Origin: Neobacillus nitrireducens
GTDB lineage: Bacteria > Bacillota > Bacilli > Bacillales > Cytobacillaceae
Length of the DNA: 64,000 bases
NCBI RefSeq assembly: GCF_030915405.1
Contig: NZ_CP133262.1
Coordinates: forward strand, 4,865,001 to 4,929,000
Direction: 5' to 3'
Under the pieces are notes generated by a model. That model searched no databases. It saw nothing but the letters and a program-made list of their open reading frames with translations, and was not told the DNA's origin. Shown here one piece after another: positions 1 to 8,292 of this stretch. Positions within the stretch are counted from its first letter, which is position 1, and each line of letters opens with the position of its first letter. The position numbers and the translations under genes were made by a program.

Positions 1-1943
1 ATCTTAAAGTCAGGTGTATCGATATCCTTCGATACATAGGCCATTATGTTTTTAAATAACAATTGGGCTAAACGTTGATTATCTCCTACTGCGTTAATAG
101 GGGTACTTCGATCTTTATAACCGGTCCAAATAGATGCGGTGTAATTGGTGGTATATCCGGTGAACCATGCATCAGGAACCGACCTGCTGCTTGGTATACC
201 CCATTTTTGAATTTCTTCATCTGTATAATTTGTTGTTCCTGTCTTTCCGGCCATCGGAAGTCCGGGAACTTTCGCCCTTGTACCTGTACCGGGATATTCG
301 AGGACACTCGTCATCATATCAGTAATCATAAAAGCGGTAGAGTCCTTCATTACTACCTTCGGTTCTGGTGCAGTGCTAATAAAGGTACCATCTCGCAACT
401 TGATTTTCCTAATCGCATGTGGTTTGGTGTAAATACCCTTATTCCCAAAAGCACTATAGGCGCCTGCCATTTCAAGTGGGGAAACACCTGTTCTAAATCC
501 GCCAATGGCGTAGGATTCAAAAATTTCTTTTAAAGGAATACCTAAATCCACAGCAAAGTTTTTGGCTTTATCCAGACCAACTTGCTGAAGAGTTTGAACG
601 GCTGGTGAGTTTCGAGATAGTTGCAGAGCTGTTCTAATTGTCATAGCTCCCTTGTAGCTTTGGTCCCAGTTTCCAAATTTCTTCCCGGATGAATAGGTGA
701 TGGGTTTATCCTCTATCATTTCATAGGTTCCCCAATTTAAATATTCAATTGCAGGGGCATAATCGAGAACAGGTTTAATCGTTGATCCTGGTTGACGCTG
801 TGTATCGATAGCATAATTAAACCCACGTTTAACTTTTTGGTTTCTTCCGCCTCCGATTGCACGGATTTCTCCTGTTTGTGTATCAAGGAGGGCAACCCCG
901 GCTTGAAATTCATCATCCGGATAATCAATAATGTCTGATTTATTGAGAATGTCCTCTACATAGGTTTGTGCATCTGGATCTAAGGTTGTATGGATGGTTA
1001 ATCCATCAGTAAAAATATCAAAATCAGATGTTTCCTTCACTTCATCTATAACAGCATCTACAAATGAATCAAAAGGTTTTTCATTTACAATCCGTTGTTT
1101 TTCATTCAAAACAGTTGATTTAACCGATACCTTTTTTGCTTTTTCCATCTCTTGTTTCGAAATAAAGCCGTGCTGCTCCATTAACGTTAAGACAATATTT
1201 CGTCTCTTTTCAGCTAAATCCGGATGATCGAAAGGATTATAATTATTTGGACTTTGCGGCATTCCGGCAATTTGGGCTGCTTCTGATAAAGTTAAATCTT
1301 TTAATTCTTTACCATAATAAATTTTTGCAGCGGTAGCAATCCCATGACTATTTTCAGAAACATACACCTTATTGACATACATTTCGAAAATTTGGTGCTT
1401 TGTATATTGCTGTTCAAGTTGATAGGAAAGCCATGCTTCTTCGACTTTTCGCTTTAACGTTTTTTCAGGAGTTAAAAATGAGTTTTTTACTACCTGTTGT
1501 GTGATGGTACTGGCACCTTCTGTACCAAGTCCGTGTTGGATGTTGGCTAACACAGCACCTCCCAATCGAATGGGGTCAATTCCATGATGCTTATAAAAAC
1601 GATAATCTTCTGTTGCTAAAATCGCATTTTCAACAACCTGCGGTATATCTTTATAATTTACATATTCCCGATTAACGGCACCTACTTCAGTAATTAACTT
1701 GTCATCTTTATCTAAAATCTTCGATGGGATCGGATCTTTTAATAATTTCGGGTCAAGCACGGGAGCATCCTTTACTAAGTAGGCGAAAGTACCCACCCCG
1801 GCAAGAATTCCAATTATACCAAGGGCCATTAAAGCAAGAAAAATTTTCTTAACTAAACCACCGGATTTCTTCTTGGGTTTTGGGTTACCTTTGGATTGGA
1901 GTTTCTTCCGGCGCTCCTCTCTTGATTGGTACTGATCTGACAT
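1..1943 (-). CDS. ponA: Penicillin-binding protein 1A/1B, class A (3' end cut by window)
   Basis: Bifunctional peptidoglycan glycosyltransferase/transpeptidase anchored in the cytoplasmic membrane. I translated it from an ATG at 1941-1943, preceded by AGGAAGGAA; the frame stays open to the window edge, giving about 647 residues where the family has roughly 900. Residues 1-30 are basic and cytoplasmic, and one membrane segment spans about 32-56. The glycosyltransferase domain shows EDYRFYKHHGID (catalytic Glu about 112) and GASTITQQ. The transpeptidase domain shows the nucleophile motif GSTIKP near residue 385, SRN, and KTGTT near 565. It follows recU by 29 bp on the same strand, the recU-ponA arrangement known in B. 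subtilis. The missing C-terminus prevents judging the usual tail. Confidence 0.96.
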   Translation of the reverse strand, partial: MSDQYQSREERRKKLQSKGNPKPKKKSGGLVKKIFLALMALGIIGILAGVGTFAYLVKDAPVLDPKLLKDPIPSKILDKDDKLITEVGAVNREYVNYKDIPQVVENAILATEDYRFYKHHGIDPIRLGGAVLANIQHGLGTEGASTITQQVVKNSFLTPEKTLKRKVEEAWLSYQLEQQYTKHQIFEMYVNKVYVSENSHGIATAAKIYYGKELKDLTLSEAAQIAGMPQSPNNYNPFDHPDLAEKRRNIVLTLMEQHGFISKQEMEKAKKVSVKSTVLNEKQRIVNEKPFDSFVDAVIDEVKETSDFDIFTDGLTIHTTLDPDAQTYVEDILNKSDIIDYPDDEFQAGVALLDTQTGEIRAIGGGRNQKVKRGFNYAIDTQRQPGSTIKPVLDYAPAIEYLNWGTYEMIEDKPITYSSGKKFGNWDQSYKGAMTIRTALQLSRNSPAVQTLQQVGLDKAKNFAVDLGIPLKEIFESYAIGGFRTGVSPLEMAGAYSAFGNKGIYTKPHAIRKIKLRDGTFISTAPEPKVVMKDSTAFMITDMMTSVLEYPGTGTRAKVPGLPMAGKTGTTNYTDEEIQKWGIPSSRSVPDAWFTGYTTNYTASIWTGYKDRSTPINAVGDNQRLAQLLFKNIMAYVSKDIDTPDFK

Positions 1944-1972
1944 TGTAACATTCCTTCCTTTCGATCCTGCAC

Positions 1973-2581
1973 TCAATAATGAAGCTTATCTATTATTTTA
2001 ATATAGTCAATTCGCGGTTGAAAACCAAGTGGAATCAGATGCCCTTGTTGTTCCACTTCCTCTTTGGTAATTGATTTTCTGCCTCCATTAGTCATCCTTT
2101 CCCAAAATGTTAACAGGTGTTTTGCTTCAAGTAAAAAAACCTGCTCATATCTCGTAAAACGAAGGATGACAAAACAAATCCCTCCTTGATTCAACACTTC
2201 TTCCATATGCTGTATCTGGTGTTGATGGAAATTCTTTAATGGAAATGAGGTAGGGTTCTGTGTTTCTTTTGCCTCGAAATCAATATACTTTCCTTTATAG
2301 ACTCCGTTATAATCCGTGGTGGAGGCTAGTTTAAAATACGCCTCTTTGATTACTGCAGCACTACGGTTTGGATAATCAACCTGGACGATTTGAACGGGCG
2401 TCGGTTTCTTATGAATAACCGCTACATTTCTCACACGGTAATATTCATTTGTTTCATTTAAATCTTCCTCAAGTGTCATCCCTCTATTACTATAAGAACC
2501 ATTTTTTTTCTTTTTCATTTTATTTTCTGAATCAGGTTCTCTTGGTATGTACCTTTTTCCGTTTGGATAGTTAAAATTCAT
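1973..2581 (-). CDS. recU: Holliday junction resolvase RecU
   Basis: Homodimeric endonuclease that cuts four-way DNA junctions during recombinational repair and chromosome segregation. The 202 residues match the usual family length of about 200. The PD-(D/E)xK-type active site is visible as D90, then YIDFEAKET with D101, E103 and K105. The N-terminal 35 residues are polar and lysine rich, as in other Bacillus RecU proteins. The ATG at 2581 has GAGAGGTG six bases upstream. It is the first gene of a two-gene operon with ponA and is divergent from yppC. Confidence 0.95.
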   Translation of the reverse strand: MNFNYPNGKRYIPREPDSENKMKKKKNGSYSNRGMTLEEDLNETNEYYRVRNVAVIHKKPTPVQIVQVDYPNRSAAVIKEAYFKLASTTDYNGVYKGKYIDFEAKETQNPTSFPLKNFHQHQIQHMEEVLNQGGICFVILRFTRYEQVFLLEAKHLLTFWERMTNGGRKSITKEEVEQQGHLIPLGFQPRIDYIKIIDKLHY

Positions 2582-2777
2582 GCCTTACACCTCTCAAGCT
2601 CTTCCTTATCATATCAAATCTTTGTGAGAAAGGGGTGTATAAAATAGATTTGCATACACACTCTAATAACAATTGTACCTGGAATGCCTAATTTTAACAT
2701 GATGCATTTGCCATAATTGAATACAACCTCTTTCATAGAATTAATAATCTATTAAAAAAATTTAAGGGAAGATGAAC

Positions 2778-3755
2778 ATGAATCATCTTACAATACAGGA
2801 ACGAACAATCATTCGTCAAATTGCAGCTGAAACGAATAAAAAAAATGTTGATAACATCTCGAGGACAGAAGCGTACTTTTCTTTTTTTAAAAAAAATCCA
2901 GATATCATTTGGTCTTTCCTAGCAAGTATGGTTTCTAGAAATGGCGGATGGAATATGTGTGACCTCCAAGGGTCAATCTTCCCACAATTACTTTCAGATA
3001 TGACGAGAAAGCAGCTTTTTCTTACCTATGAGCGGGCAAATTGGTTGATTTTTCATGATATCTTTCCCCAATTATTGGTCTATCAATATTCGACGAAATT
3101 AAATCGACAAATGTTTCATTTACTTCCTCATTTTCATGTGTCAACTTTTATTCAAAAAGAATGGGTTCGATATTGGAAAGAAAATGATAAGGATAGACTA
3201 ACCACTTCTTTAATTATAAATGAACAAAACGTCATTCAAACTCCTATCATTGATCACCCTGTTTATAAGAAGAAAGTGTTCCAATCAAAGATTTTTTCTT
3301 TTCAAGATTGGCTTCACTTCAGTTGTGTGCTATTTCCGACCTGCGGAGGCGAAGTATATGGTGCCAGTGCAAATGGTTTCAAGTCACTTTCAAAAAGAAT
3401 TAACTTAGGAAAAAGGCTTGCTAGCATCCTTTTTCATCCACGACTCTTTCCCTATTTTTATGAATTTGCTGAAAAAACACCGCATACAGGCTCAAGAAAT
3501 GATTATGAACAATATTTTAGGACAAAAACAGGACAGAAAACACCGATTTTACGAGCAAGTTTTCCCGTAATAAAGCATAACCAACATGTTTATGAGGATT
3601 GGAGTAAGCATCGCAGGGTATCCCCTGTTTGGCTGCATTTACCCGCAAAACATCGTCAGCCTATTCACATTACTGATTGGTATTTTGCTAAATCAAATCA
3701 GCTTCAATTAATGCTCGCCCTGCAAAGGACCTTACAGTTAAAAAAGTGGAAATAA
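2778..3755 (+). CDS. yppC: DUF2515 family protein YppC
   Basis: A 325-residue protein resembling the B. subtilis YppC family (DUF2515), whose function is not known. It sits directly divergent from recU, as in B. subtilis, which supports the name. Aromatic and histidine residues are frequent (for example HLLPHFHVST, CVLFPTCGGEVYG) and no transmembrane segment is obvious. Two in-frame ATGs exist, at 2772 and 2778. AAGGGA at 2764-2769 is only about two bases from the first but eight from the second, so I chose 2778. A hairpin with a T-run follows immediately. Confidence 0.82.
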   Translation: MNHLTIQERTIIRQIAAETNKKNVDNISRTEAYFSFFKKNPDIIWSFLASMVSRNGGWNMCDLQGSIFPQLLSDMTRKQLFLTYERANWLIFHDIFPQLLVYQYSTKLNRQMFHLLPHFHVSTFIQKEWVRYWKENDKDRLTTSLIINEQNVIQTPIIDHPVYKKKVFQSKIFSFQDWLHFSCVLFPTCGGEVYGASANGFKSLSKRINLGKRLASILFHPRLFPYFYEFAEKTPHTGSRNDYEQYFRTKTGQKTPILRASFPVIKHNQHVYEDWSKHRRVSPVWLHLPAKHRQPIHITDWYFAKSNQLQLMLALQRTLQLKKWK

Positions 3756-3786
3756 AAAAGCAAGGGAGTGTTACCCTTGCTTTTTG
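3755..3786 (+). terminator. Rho-independent terminator of yppC
   Basis: Inverted repeat AAAAAGCAAGGG / CCCTTGCTTTTT with a short loop, starting at the yppC stop codon and ending in a T-run. Confidence 0.85.
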
Positions 3787-3794
3787 TGTGATAG

Positions 3795-4000
3795 TGTCTA
3801 GCTCCAGCGCCCAGCGGCTAGTGTACTTCGCTCTTCTTCCTACGATAAGTCAACATCGGATCGCTTCGCTCTCCGTGTTTCCTTTATCTCAGTCGAAGCG
3901 CTCCACAAGGAACGCTTCGTCAGCATATGCACCGCACGAAGAAAAAGCGTTAGCTTTTTCGAGGAGTCCATACGCCGCTAAACGGGCGCTTCCGCTTTTC
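3795..4000 (+). repeat. REP-like Bacillus intergenic repeat, long copy
   Basis: Begins with TCTAGCTCCAGCGCCCAG and ends with GGGCGCTTCCGCTTTT. It is more GC-rich than its surroundings and contains several short GAAGCG/CGCTTC inverted segments. A second copy lies in the opposite orientation at 8056-8196. Compared with that copy, this one carries about 65 extra bases between the CGCTCCA and TCCATACGC blocks. Its end abuts the sspM stop codon, so its folded RNA may also end transcripts. No protein-coding capacity is likely, although open frames cross it. Confidence 0.8.
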
Positions 4001-4114
4001 TTATTCTGCAGGTCGGTTTTCACCGACAAGCTTTTTATCACCAAAGCCTGTCTTTTTTTCCGTATTTGATTGAACTGTTTGCTGCTTTTTGTTTTGTTTA
4101 TTATTTTTTGTCAT
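4001..4114 (-). CDS. sspM: Small acid-soluble spore protein M
   Basis: A 37-residue polar, lysine-rich peptide, found by reading the minus strand. It ends in DKKLVGENRPAE, which closely resembles the end of B. subtilis SspM (DKKLGGPNRP as I recall it). The ATG at 4114 is preceded by an excellent GGAGGTG. Minor SASPs of this kind accumulate in the forespore. The gene lies between yppC and yppD, where I expect sspM from B. subtilis synteny. Its 3' end touches the REP-like repeat. Assignment rests on the C-terminal match, small size and location. Confidence 0.75.
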   Translation of the reverse strand: MTKNNKQNKKQQTVQSNTEKKTGFGDKKLVGENRPAE

Positions 4115-4309
4115 TAAAAAACACCTCCAATCATAGCTTGTGCGCATTTTTATTTTTTCATTCAGGCTATATTGATGTCGAAAACATAAGGGAAAAATGC
4201 CATTTTACCACTACCTTTGACGAATAGCTTCTAGTTTTGTCATGGTGGAAGGAAGCTAGTAAAAGAAAGAGAATTATACTTAGTAGAAAACGCTGGGAGG
4301 GGTCAATAG

Positions 4310-4585
4310 ATGAATAAGCCATTGTCCGATAAGGAAACGTTGATTTCGATGCTGACTGAAATATATGTTCAGTTAGAGGATTTGGAAGTGGTGCTTGAAG
4401 CATCCTTCTCAGACCTGCGCAAAAATTTAGACAAGGATGAGCAGGCTAAATTAATTGTATCTAAACAAAAATTAAAGGGACTAGAAGAAAGTATCGATCT
4501 AGTTAACTCCATTTCTAATTTAGAAGTCGCCGGCTCCAATCCAAATCATCTGCCCAGAGCCTTACAGCTTGAAATGGGCTTTTAA
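4310..4585 (+). CDS. yppD: Small conserved protein, YppD-like
   Basis: A 91-residue acidic, helix-rich soluble protein with leucine and glutamate heptad-like spacing in residues 10-75, suggesting a short coiled coil. No catalytic motif or membrane segment is visible. GGGAGGGG lies seven bases before the ATG. It precedes yppE and is separated from it by a terminator hairpin. The symbol is inferred from its place between sspM and yppE in the B. subtilis order rather than from a recognised motif; the function is unknown. Confidence 0.65.
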   Translation: MNKPLSDKETLISMLTEIYVQLEDLEVVLEASFSDLRKNLDKDEQAKLIVSKQKLKGLEESIDLVNSISNLEVAGSNPNHLPRALQLEMGF

Positions 4586-4610
4586 TTACCGTTAAAATAG
4601 AATAACGATT

Positions 4611-4650
4611 AAAGCAGCATGATAGTTTCATGCTGCTATTTATTTTTTTT
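4611..4650 (+). terminator. Rho-independent terminator of yppD
   Basis: GCAGCATGA / TTTCATGCTGC hairpin followed by TATTTATTTTTTTT. Its presence shows that the longer open frame starting at 4619 cannot be the true yppE start. Confidence 0.88.
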
Positions 4651-4666
4651 CAGAAAGGGTTTTAAA

Positions 4667-5026
4667 ATGATGTCTGATGAAATCGTCCAATTAACTGAAA
4701 AACTGTTAGCTTATAATGGCTTATTCATGAAGTACTTTCAAGAGGGTAGAGAGACGGGGGTCAAGCCTGACTTTCATGAAGTGATTAAACCTTTTGCCAA
4801 TGAAGTAAAGGAAATCACTGAACAATGGAATCGGGCCATGAAGAAATGGCTTTCAGAAACAAATCATAAACATCTTCATCTGAAGCAAATCGAAACGACA
4901 TCTGAACACATAAACCAGTTATCCATCCAATCCTTTTTCCCGGAAACTAGCAAAACAAGATTTTTAAATACGAATCGCACGGTAGATTATTTTCTCTTAG
5001 AAATTTTAAAAGAAGTAAAAAAATAG
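4667..5026 (+). CDS. yppE: DUF1798 family protein YppE
   Basis: A 119-residue, predominantly helical soluble protein of the YppE (DUF1798) type, which in this family forms a four-helix bundle; its cellular role is not established. I use the ATG at 4667 because AGAAAGGG lies just upstream and because the alternative start at 4619 lies inside the yppD terminator. Adjacent ATGs at 4667 and 4670 cannot be told apart. It converges with yppF across a short shared hairpin. Confidence 0.8.
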   Translation: MMSDEIVQLTEKLLAYNGLFMKYFQEGRETGVKPDFHEVIKPFANEVKEITEQWNRAMKKWLSETNHKHLHLKQIETTSEHINQLSIQSFFPETSKTRFLNTNRTVDYFLLEILKEVKK

Positions 5027-5053
5027 AAAAGAGATGCATTTGCATCTCTTTAA
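5027..5053. terminator. Bidirectional terminator between yppE and yppF
   Basis: Symmetric hairpin AAAGAGATGCA / TGCATCTCTTT between two convergent genes, with A and T tracts on both sides. Confidence 0.75.
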
Positions 5054-5059
5054 TGTTTA

Positions 5060-5269
5060 TTAAGAATGTTCGATGAGGGAGTTTTCATTTTCCATATCTG
5101 GAATTACCGCGCCCTGTTTTTCAAGTTCACGGACAAGAAGACGATATTCTTTAATAGTAATATCGTTATGAATATACGCTTTCTTAGCAAAATCCATTAA
5201 TGCATTAACATCATCAGTAGTATATTCCCTGCTTTGAATAAATTTGCCTTTTAATTCGCGAATGTCCAT
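5060..5269 (-). CDS. yppF: Small conserved protein YppF
   Basis: A 69-residue soluble protein, mostly helical, with the sequence RDLKGKF-like start (MDIRELKGKF) and LMDFAKKAY typical of the YppF family. Function unknown. The ATG at 5269 is preferred over 5290 because AAGGAGGAG lies about nine bases before it and would otherwise be inside the coding sequence. It is convergent with yppE and divergent from yppG, the B. subtilis arrangement. Confidence 0.75.
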   Translation of the reverse strand: MDIRELKGKFIQSREYTTDDVNALMDFAKKAYIHNDITIKEYRLLVRELEKQGAVIPDMENENSLIEHS

Positions 5270-5458
5270 CTCTATTTTCTCCTCCTTCATCCTTTTTTCT
5301 ATCGTATCATGAAAAGAAAGGATTTCTAGTTTTTAAAATATTTAAACTTTAGACAAAATTCTTGTCTTTATGACATTGGGTATCTTCCCAATGGAATCAC
5401 CTTTCCTTCATTCACTACATAAAGTGTAGTAGATAAATTGCGGAGGAGATGTTTGCCC

Positions 5459-6022
5459 ATGTTTGGAAAGAAAAGACCGACGAATTACTTCAATAATGGA
5501 TACCCGGGGCAAATGGTGCACCAAGGTCCAGTTGGTCAGTACAGGAATCAGCATCCTTATAATAGTAATCAACCAGTCCATTACCAAGGTCCACCTCAAA
5601 ACTATGATTGGACCGCTTACCAACAACCAAATCAACAAATTCCTTATTATCCGCCAATGTACCAGCCATATGGGCAAAACTATCAACCTGGCTATGTTTC
5701 ACAAAATACGCAATACACTAGCCAGCCATTTACGCAAAAGGATTCGCAATTCTTATTCCAGAATCCATTGCAGCCTCAAGATGAAATCGTTCAAAAACCA
5801 CAATATATGCCAATGAATGGTTATCCGGTAATGAACCCTTACCCTAAGCAAAGTGCAATTCCTAAACAGCCAGGCGGAGTTCAAACATTTATGAATTCCT
5901 TCAAGTCCCAAGATGGGTCGGTGGATATTAATAAAATGGTGAACACAGCAGGCCAAATGATGAATGCCGTAAGTCAAGTTTCATCACTTGTAAAAGGCTT
6001 TGGTGGAATATTTAAAGTGTAA
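5459..6022 (+). CDS. yppG: YppG-like Gln/Asn/Pro/Tyr-rich protein, probable spore protein
   Basis: A 187-residue protein in two parts. Residues 1-140 are low-complexity, rich in Q, N, P, Y and G (for example QQIPYYPPMYQPYG). The C-terminal 45 residues, FMNSFKSQDGSVDINKMV through a small amphipathic helix, are the conserved YppG module also seen in other coat-type proteins. CGGAGGAG ends about ten bases before the ATG at 5459; a TTG at 5438 would leave it without a site. Composition and neighbours suggest a role in the spore coat, but this is inference. A terminator follows. Confidence 0.78.
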   Translation: MFGKKRPTNYFNNGYPGQMVHQGPVGQYRNQHPYNSNQPVHYQGPPQNYDWTAYQQPNQQIPYYPPMYQPYGQNYQPGYVSQNTQYTSQPFTQKDSQFLFQNPLQPQDEIVQKPQYMPMNGYPVMNPYPKQSAIPKQPGGVQTFMNSFKSQDGSVDINKMVNTAGQMMNAVSQVSSLVKGFGGIFKV

Positions 6023-6024
6023 TA

Positions 6025-6056
6025 AAAAAGACGGCTTATATACGAGCCGTCTTTTC
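6025..6056. terminator. Bidirectional terminator between yppG and hsp20
   Basis: AAAAGACGGCT / AGCCGTCTTTT hairpin between convergent genes. Confidence 0.85.
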
Positions 6057-6076
6057 ATATGATGATGAAATGTAAT

Positions 6077-6559
6077 TTAGTCTTCGATTTCAATCATGTT
6101 CCCCTTTTCCTGAGGAATTCGAACTTTTAATAAGCCATCCCGATAGGAAGCTTTCACATTCTTTTCAATAATTGTATGAGGCAGTGAAATGGTTCTGGAT
6201 GATTTCTGTTGTAAATACTTTCTTCGGAAGATCTGATTTTGCTCATCTTCAGATGTTTCAAGTTCTCTATTTTCCACGGAAATTGTAAGATAATTACCCG
6301 AAATATTTAAATGGATTTGCTCCCTTTTAACCCCAGGCAGTTCAGCAGAGATAATATATTCGTTATCTGCCTCTATTGTGTCAACGTGGAAGTTTGCCCC
6401 CGGTGGAAAGGGACTTTTAAAAAAATCATCGATAGACTGCAGAAAGCCTTTAATTGGTCTTTCATTGAAAAAGTCGTTCATTATTCTTATTAATTCTCCA
6501 AAGGATTCTGATTTTTGCTTTTTAGAGTCATTCTTATCACTTGGTACCTTAGATGACAT
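6077..6559 (-). CDS. Hsp20/alpha-crystallin family small heat shock protein
   Basis: A 160-residue ATP-independent holdase chaperone. The alpha-crystallin domain covers about residues 55-150: it opens with NFHVDTIEADNEYIISAELP, and GLLKVRIPQ supplies the conserved G-L-x-V/I beta strand near the end. The N-terminal 25 residues are lysine and serine rich. GAGGGG six bases before the ATG at 6559 decides the start over 6580. It is convergent with yppG and divergent from hcp. Some Bacillus members of this family are spore coat proteins, but nothing in the sequence settles that here. Confidence 0.88.
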   Translation of the reverse strand: MSSKVPSDKNDSKKQKSESFGELIRIMNDFFNERPIKGFLQSIDDFFKSPFPPGANFHVDTIEADNEYIISAELPGVKREQIHLNISGNYLTISVENRELETSEDEQNQIFRRKYLQQKSSRTISLPHTIIEKNVKASYRDGLLKVRIPQEKGNMIEIED

Positions 6560-6673
6560 TAGGTTCCCCTCACTTTCCAATATTTCACTTGCTAGTATAT
6601 GCTGACAAAATTAGGTAGGTGCCGCCATATTATTGCAACAAATTTTTGAACGAATTATTACAGTTTGTTTATA

Positions 6674-6716
6674 AGTGATATATATCACATTAAAAAATAG
6701 GAAGGATTTGTATACT
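6674..6716 (+). promoter_or_regulatory. Crp/Fnr-type operator and -10 box of hcp
   Basis: Perfect dyad AGTGATATATATCACA-type palindrome (core GTGATATATATCAC, 6675-6688, centre 6681.5). A -10 hexamer TATACT lies at 6711-6716, so transcription would start near 6723. The palindrome is thus centred at -41.5, the classic class II activator position. No good -35 box is present, as expected for an activated promoter. Confidence 0.78.
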
Positions 6717-6749
6717 CTAGCAGTAATTAATGGAAAGTGAGGAATATAT

Positions 6750-8048
6750 ATGTTTTGTTATCAATGTGAACAAACCCCTTCAGGCGGATGTAATGTTATT
6801 GGTGTATGCGGAAAGGATGAAACGATTGCCAGCTTACAAGATACGATTATTTTTGGGTTAAAAGGAATTGCAGCTTACCGGACACATGCCAATCAACTTG
6901 GTTACACTGATCCATTTGTTGATGCAACCACACATGAAGCTCTATACATGACATTAACCAATTCCAATTTTAATGTTCAGGAACATATTGATATGGCAAT
7001 GAAAGTAGGTCAATCAGCGGTTAGGGTCATGGAAATTCTTGATGAAGCTCATACCAAGCGTTTAGGTATTCCAGAGCCAATCCGTGTCAGCCAAAACAAA
7101 ATTGAAGGTAAATGTATTGTTGTTACAGGACACAACTTATTTGCTTTAGAGGAATTATTAAAGCAAACAGAAGGTAAAGGTATCAACATCTATACCCATT
7201 CTGAAATGCTTCCTGCGCACGGTTATCCAGCACTGAAGAAATATTCTCACCTAAAAGGGAATATTGGAAAAGCTTGGTACGACCAACGGCGTTTGTTTGA
7301 AGCATTCCCTGGGGCCATTCTTGCAACGACTAACTGTGTGATGCCGATTAAAGGAACCTACGCAGATAGAATGTTTACATATGAAGTAGCAGGACTTGAA
7401 AATGTTGAGAAAATTACCAATGATGATTTTACTCCACTGATTGAGAGAGCATTAGAGCTTCCTGAAGCAGCAATTGAATCTGAAGAAACGTTACTTACAG
7501 GGTTCCATCATGAGACGGTTCTAGGCTTAGCTCCTGAAGTAATTGATGCTGTCAAAGCTGGTAAAATCAAACGCTTCTTCGTGATTGCCGGCTGTGATGC
7601 ACCTGGTCCTGGCGGGAATTATTACCGTGAACTGGCTACATCATTGCCACCAGAGACGGTTATCTTAACGACTTCATGTGGGAAATTCCGCTTTAATGAT
7701 GTAGACTATGGTGTTGTGCCAGGAACGGATATTCCTAGGTATATTGATTTGGGTCAATGCAATAACTCAGGTTCAACTGTTAAAATTGCTCTAGCTCTGG
7801 CAGATGCATTTGGCTGTGAGGTAAATGAACTTCCTGTCAGCATAGTTTTATCTTGGTTTGAACAAAAAGCAGTGGCCATTTTGCTTGGACTGTTTAGCTT
7901 AGGAATCCAGGATATCCGCATTGGTCCAAAGCCGCCTGAATTTATTTCTGAAGGAGTATTACAGGTCCTTCAAGACACCTTTAATCTAAAATTGATAGGT
8001 ACAGCAAAAGAAGATATGGAAGACATGCTTCAGCTTTCATTAAAATAA
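6750..8048 (+). CDS. hcp: Hybrid cluster protein (short form), hydroxylamine reductase family
   Basis: Iron-sulfur-oxygen cluster protein linked to nitric oxide and nitrosative stress, also annotated as hydroxylamine reductase. The N-terminal cluster motif has C3, C6, C14 and C20 (MFCYQCEQ...GVCGK). Likely hybrid-cluster ligands are the Cys of TTNCVMP, the two Cys of IAGCDAPG and LTTSCGK, and the WFEQKAV Glu/Lys pair. At 432 residues it is the short form, lacking over 100 residues present in the E. coli protein. GTGAGG precedes the ATG at 6750. The promoter carries a Crp/Fnr palindrome, and a Crp/Fnr gene lies next to it, convergent. This fits a role in NO detoxification with norB further along. 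Confidence 0.93.
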   Translation: MFCYQCEQTPSGGCNVIGVCGKDETIASLQDTIIFGLKGIAAYRTHANQLGYTDPFVDATTHEALYMTLTNSNFNVQEHIDMAMKVGQSAVRVMEILDEAHTKRLGIPEPIRVSQNKIEGKCIVVTGHNLFALEELLKQTEGKGINIYTHSEMLPAHGYPALKKYSHLKGNIGKAWYDQRRLFEAFPGAILATTNCVMPIKGTYADRMFTYEVAGLENVEKITNDDFTPLIERALELPEAAIESEETLLTGFHHETVLGLAPEVIDAVKAGKIKRFFVIAGCDAPGPGGNYYRELATSLPPETVILTTSCGKFRFNDVDYGVVPGTDIPRYIDLGQCNNSGSTVKIALALADAFGCEVNELPVSIVLSWFEQKAVAILLGLFSLGIQDIRIGPKPPEFISEGVLQVLQDTFNLKLIGTAKEDMEDMLQLSLK

Positions 8049-8055
8049 ATAACAA

Positions 8056-8196
8056 AAGGCGAAAGCGCCCGTTTAGCTGCGTATGGGCTGGAGCGCTCCA
8101 ACTGAGATAAAGGAAACACGGAGAGCGTTAGCGATTCGATGTTGACTTATCGTAGGGCGGAGAGCGAAGCCCACTAGCAGTTGGGTGCTGGAGCTG
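8056..8196 (-). repeat. REP-like Bacillus intergenic repeat, short inverted copy
   Basis: The reverse complement runs AGCTCCAGCACCCAACTGC ... GCTAAACGGGCGCTTTCGCC and matches the copy at 3795-4000 over most of its length, minus an internal block of about 65 bases. It lies between hcp and the convergent Crp/Fnr gene, just past the hcp stop. Confidence 0.8.
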
Positions 8197-8255
8197 GATT
8201 CAGAAAACTATTTCAAGTTATCCACAATAAGTAATTTTCTAATTTCCTAATCAAA

Positions 8256-8292
8256 CAAAAAAGCCGCAGCATCAATGTGCTGTGGCTTCTGT
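8256..8292 (-). terminator. Terminator of the first Crp/Fnr gene
   Basis: AGCCGCAGCA / TGCTGTGGCT hairpin; on the minus strand it is followed by TTTTTTG. It may also stop transcripts coming from hcp. Confidence 0.8.

Noticed and set aside
75..533. 152-codon plus-strand frame at the left edge
   Set aside because: It is antisense to ponA, whose catalytic motifs are intact in the opposite frame.
3746..4069. 107-codon open frame across the long repeat
   Set aside because: It begins inside the yppC end, crosses the terminator and the REP-like repeat, has no ribosome binding site and overlaps sspM.
4167..4403. 78-codon minus-strand frame over the yppD start
   Set aside because: It is antisense to yppD, lacks a ribosome binding site and has no recognisable motif.
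5352..5393. Two small hairpins in the yppF-yppG gap as terminators
   Set aside because: They lie in a divergent promoter region where nothing needs terminating; an operator role is more likely, but evidence is thin.
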